Below, piece after piece: positions 32,336 through 34,715 of a stretch of DNA of 34,715 nucleotides (positions within the stretch are counted from its first letter, which is position 1; every line of letters begins with the position of its first letter). Both the position numbers and the translations under genes were made by a program. This DNA comes from Actinomycetes bacterium (GTDB lineage Bacteria > Actinomycetota > Acidimicrobiia > Acidimicrobiales > UBA8190). The notes under the pieces are model-generated. The model was not told where the DNA came from. It was given only the letters and a program-made list of their open reading frames with translations, and made no database searches. The stretch spans positions 1 to 34,715 of the forward strand of contig JAJZNB010000294.1 of assembly GCA_021848085.1 (NCBI GenBank), in the 5' to 3' direction.

Positions 32336-33802
32336 GTGCCTGACTCCATCCGGCATCGCGTGGCGGACGTGCGCCGGTCGTGGGAGCGCAGCCGGCACAT
32401 CGAGATCCCCCCTCGGGTGGCTCCGCTGCCGCCTCGGCCCGGCGGTTTGCGCATCGCCTATCTCGTCTACCGAGGCAACCCACGTTGTGGCGGTCAGGGT
32501 GTCTACACCCGGCACCTGGCCCGTGAGCTGGTCCGGCTCGGGCACTCGGTGGAGGTGTTCGCCGGCCAGCCCTGGCCGGTGCTCGACGACGGCGTCGGGT
32601 TCACCCCGGTGCCCAGCCTCGACCTGTACCGTGACCCCGACCCCTTCCGGGTGCCGCACCCGCGCGAGCTCCACGATCTCGTGGACCTCCTCGAGCTCGC
32701 CGTCATGTGCAGCGCCGGGTTCCCCGAGCCGCGGACCTTCTCGCTGCGGGCTCGCCGGCTGCTGGGGGCCCGGCGCGCCGACTTCGACCTCGTCCACGAC
32801 AACCAGTGCCTGGGCTCGGGGCTGCTCGGCATGCTCAGCGACGGTTGGCCGCTGCTCACCACCTTGCACCACCCCATCACCGTCGACCGCCAGCTGGCGC
32901 TGTCGCACGCCGAAGGGCTGCGCGCCCGCCTGGCCCAACGGCGCTGGTTCGGGTTCCTCAAGATGCAGATCCGGGTGGCCCGGCAGCTGCCGCGCATCGT
33001 CACCGTGTCGCAGTCCTCCAAGCACGACATCGCCGAGCAGATGGGGGTCGACCCGGGCCGCATGACGGTCGTCCCCGTCGGCGTCGACCACACGGTCTTC
33101 CGGCCCCGCCCCGAGCGGGCCACGGTGCCGGGACGGATCATGGTGACCTCGTCGAGCGACGTTCCCATGAAGGGGTTGGTGCCGCTGCTCGAGGCGGTGG
33201 CCAAGCTCCGCACCGAGCGCCAGCTGCAGCTGGTGGTCATCGGCCGGCCCACCGAGGGCGGCCGGGTGGCGCGCACCATCGACCGCCTGGGGCTGGGTCC
33301 GGTGGTGCGCTGCGTCAGCGGCATCTCCGACGAGGAGCTGGCCGGCCTGTACGCCGAATCGCAGGTGGCGGTGGTGCCGTCGCTCTACGAGGGATTCTCC
33401 CTGCCGGCCATCGAAGCGATGGCCTGCGGGGTGCCGCTGGTGGCCACCACCGGCGGCGCGCTGCCCGAGGTGGTCGGCACCAGTGGCGACACCGGCCTGC
33501 TGGTGCCTCCTGACGACCCCGAGGCGCTGGCCGGCGCCCTGCGGACGGTGCTCGACGACCCGGACCTGGCCCGGCGCCTCGGCGAGGGCGGACGGCGGCG
33601 GGTGCTGGGCCGCTTCACCTGGGAGGCGACCGCCCGGGGCACCGCCGAGCAGTACCGGGAGCTGCTGGGGTCGACGCCGGCCCGGCACGCCGCCGCGCCG
33701 GGTGTGGCCGATGTGGCTGGCGGCGATCTGGTGGACCCGGTCGCCGCCGACCTGGTCGACGGCACCGCCGGGGCGGGGCGGGCCCGGGAGGCCCAGTGCT
33801 GA
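32336..33802 (+). CDS. GT4-family glycosyltransferase
   Basis: A 488-residue GT-B glycosyltransferase. GTG 32336 has GGAGG six bases upstream. The N-terminal domain has LRIAYLVYRGNPRCGGQGVYTRHLARELVRLGHSVEVF. The C-terminal domain has VGVDHTVFRP, SSSDVPMKG, and the donor-site motif PSLYEGFSLPAIEAMACGVP (EGFSLPAIE = E-x7-E). The last 45 residues are Ala/Asp/Gly-rich without structure. It sits in a coupled trio with a methyltransferase and a prenyltransferase-like gene. Trios with GT4 and methyltransferase occur around methylglucose-lipopolysaccharide genes in mycobacteria (Rv3030, Rv3032), but the polymer made here is unknown. Confidence 0.9.
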   Translation: MPDSIRHRVADVRRSWERSRHIEIPPRVAPLPPRPGGLRIAYLVYRGNPRCGGQGVYTRHLARELVRLGHSVEVFAGQPWPVLDDGVGFTPVPSLDLYRDPDPFRVPHPRELHDLVDLLELAVMCSAGFPEPRTFSLRARRLLGARRADFDLVHDNQCLGSGLLGMLSDGWPLLTTLHHPITVDRQLALSHAEGLRARLAQRRWFGFLKMQIRVARQLPRIVTVSQSSKHDIAEQMGVDPGRMTVVPVGVDHTVFRPRPERATVPGRIMVTSSSDVPMKGLVPLLEAVAKLRTERQLQLVVIGRPTEGGRVARTIDRLGLGPVVRCVSGISDEELAGLYAESQVAVVPSLYEGFSLPAIEAMACGVPLVATTGGALPEVVGTSGDTGLLVPPDDPEALAGALRTVLDDPDLARRLGEGGRRRVLGRFTWEATARGTAEQYRELLGSTPARHAAAPGVADVAGGDLVDPVAADLVDGTAGAGRAREAQC

Positions 33803-34509
33803 CCGTCGACTACACCAAGCTGGGGGTGCGGCCCGGTGAGCGGCTCCTCGACCTGGGCTGCGGCGGGGGACGCCACGCCTACCAGGCGCTGCGGCTGGGG
33901 GCGCGGGTGGTGGCGCTCGACGCCGGCGGCGGCGAGGTGACCCAGGTGCGCAACACCCTGGCGGCCATGGCCGACACCGGGGAGATCGACGACGGCGACG
34001 AGGCGGGGGCGGTCCAGGGCGACGCCCTGCGCCTGCCGTTCGCCGACGGGGCCTTCGACCGGGTCATCGCCGCCGAGGTGCTCGAGCACATCCCGGCTGA
34101 CACCGAGGCCATGGCCGAGCTGGCCCGGGTGCTGCGCCCGGGGGGGACGATGGCGGTGACCGTGCCGCGCTTCGGCCCGGAGCTGGTCAACTGGGCCTTG
34201 TCGCACCAGTATCACGACGTTCCCGGCGGCCACGTCCGCATCTACCGCCGGTCGCTGCTGGTGGACCGGCTGCGGCGCGTCGGCCTGCGCCTGGAGGCGA
34301 GCCACCACGCCCACGCCCTGCACTCCCCCTACTGGTGGCTCAAGTGCCTGGTGGGGGTGCAGCGCGACCGCCATCCGCTGGTGCGGGCCTACCACCGCCT
34401 GCTGGTGTGGGACATCACCAGTGCTCCGCGCCTGACCCGCACGGCGGAGCACCTCCTCAACCCGGTGCTGGGCAAGAGCCTGGTCGTCTACCTGCGGAAG
34501 CCGGCGTGA
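33796..34509 (+). CDS. SAM-dependent methyltransferase
   Basis: A 237-residue class I methyltransferase. It has LLDLGCGGGRHAYQALRLGARVVALDAG (SAM loop and acidic strand end), AVQGDALRLPFADGAFDRVI, AEVLEHIPADTEAMAELARVLRPGG, and a C-terminal part with aromatic residues (SPYWWLKCLVGVQRD). GTG 33796 overlaps the GT4 stop by seven bases. The following gene starts in its own stop (GTGA). Likely substrate is the glycan or lipid-linked sugar built by the adjacent GT4 enzyme, inferred from coupling. Confidence 0.9.
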   Translation: MLTVDYTKLGVRPGERLLDLGCGGGRHAYQALRLGARVVALDAGGGEVTQVRNTLAAMADTGEIDDGDEAGAVQGDALRLPFADGAFDRVIAAEVLEHIPADTEAMAELARVLRPGGTMAVTVPRFGPELVNWALSHQYHDVPGGHVRIYRRSLLVDRLRRVGLRLEASHHAHALHSPYWWLKCLVGVQRDRHPLVRAYHRLLVWDITSAPRLTRTAEHLLNPVLGKSLVVYLRKPA

Positions 34510-34715
34510 CGACCACCGACACGGCGCGGGCCCAGGCCGTGCGCCGCGCCGCCGCCACGCCGCTGAGCGCCCGGATCCCCGAGGTGCCCGGCATCCTCGA
34601 CGCCACCGAGGTGGCGGCCACCGCTGCCTCCATCGCCGAGGTGCAACGACCCGACGGGATGATCCCGTGGTTCCCCGGCGGCCACTGCGACCCATGGAAC
34701 CACGTCGAGGCGGCC
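34506..34715 (+). CDS. Prenyltransferase/squalene-oxidase-repeat-like protein, 5' part only
   Basis: Seventy codons from GTG 34506, overlapping the methyltransferase stop (GTGA), open to the window end. The start is Thr/Ala/Arg-rich; then AATAASIAEVQRPDGMIPWF and PGGHCDPWNHVEAA match the start of an alpha-alpha toroid family annotated as prenyltransferases in actinobacteria (IAEVQxPxGMIPWxPGGHxDPWNHVEAA). Function is unproven. The position after a GT4 enzyme and a methyltransferase suggests the same envelope-glycan pathway. Confidence 0.7.
   Translation, partial: MTTTDTARAQAVRRAAATPLSARIPEVPGILDATEVAATAASIAEVQRPDGMIPWFPGGHCDPWNHVEAA

Noticed and set aside
1-34715. tRNA or rRNA genes
   Set aside because: No T-loop-like GGTTCGAATCC signature with matching acceptor arms and no rRNA-like stretch was seen on reading both strands; a covariance-model scan was not possible.

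Overview
The window is very GC-rich, has densely packed genes with strong third-position GC, and frequently uses GTG starts and 4-base ATGA/GTGA overlaps. Gene content points to a high-GC actinobacterium, most likely of the Acidimicrobiia type. The evidence is a secreted protein ending in '[10 protein letters not shown]...GSMGG' repeats (a repeat common in that class), an LLM-type (F420/FMN) oxidoreductase, a mycobacterial-type FadE acyl-CoA dehydrogenase, and a hyc cluster resembling M. tuberculosis Rv0082-Rv0087. The taxonomic call is inference from gene content.

Region 1 (1-7947, + strand) is one translationally coupled operon. It encodes a group-4-hydrogenase/complex-I-like membrane complex: HycP/HyfE, HycQ (antiporter-like), a HycE-like NuoC-NuoD fusion, a ferredoxin fused to a HycG/NuoB-like domain, and a NuoL/HyfB-like subunit. 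A universal stress protein and a DegV protein follow. The HycE-like subunit has lost both CxxC pairs that bind NiFe. The HycG/NuoB-like domain has lost all four cysteines of its proximal 4Fe-4S cluster. The membrane pump subunits keep most of their charged residues. This redox-gutted ion-pump complex is one of the two most interesting systems here.

Region 2 (7982-16300) mixes intact genes (DUF190, a secreted S53 peptidase, a dienelactone hydrolase, an MFS transporter, and a trxA-trxB-osmC thiol-redox operon) with three gene remnants: an internally deleted IS607-type recombinase, a broken PLP decarboxylase, and a broken VIT-family iron transporter. An 18-bp x 5 tandem repeat lies upstream of the DUF190 gene.

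Region 3 (16448-20825) holds the secreted beta-propeller/repeat protein, a small SHOCT-like protein, a methyltransferase and about 0.8 kb of probably non-coding DNA. Region 4 (20826-25143, - strand) is a five-gene operon: LLM oxidoreductase, thiolase-like protein, FabH, nucleotidyltransferase, acylphosphatase. A NifU-C protein (+) and an acyl-CoA dehydrogenase (-) then converge.

Region 5 (27222-34715, + strand) encodes a NodB-type deacetylase coupled to an MGDG-synthase-like glycosyltransferase. Next is a structured leader containing a short Pro/acidic upstream ORF with a perfect Shine-Dalgarno, two tandem hairpins and three copies of GTCGGCGC. The leader precedes a soluble MgtE_N-CBS protein and an NRAMP-family transporter whose metal-site motifs look magnesium-type. 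A GT4 glycosyltransferase, a methyltransferase and the start of a prenyltransferase-like gene end the window. The leader plus the split Mg sensor/transporter pair is the second candidate for an undescribed system.
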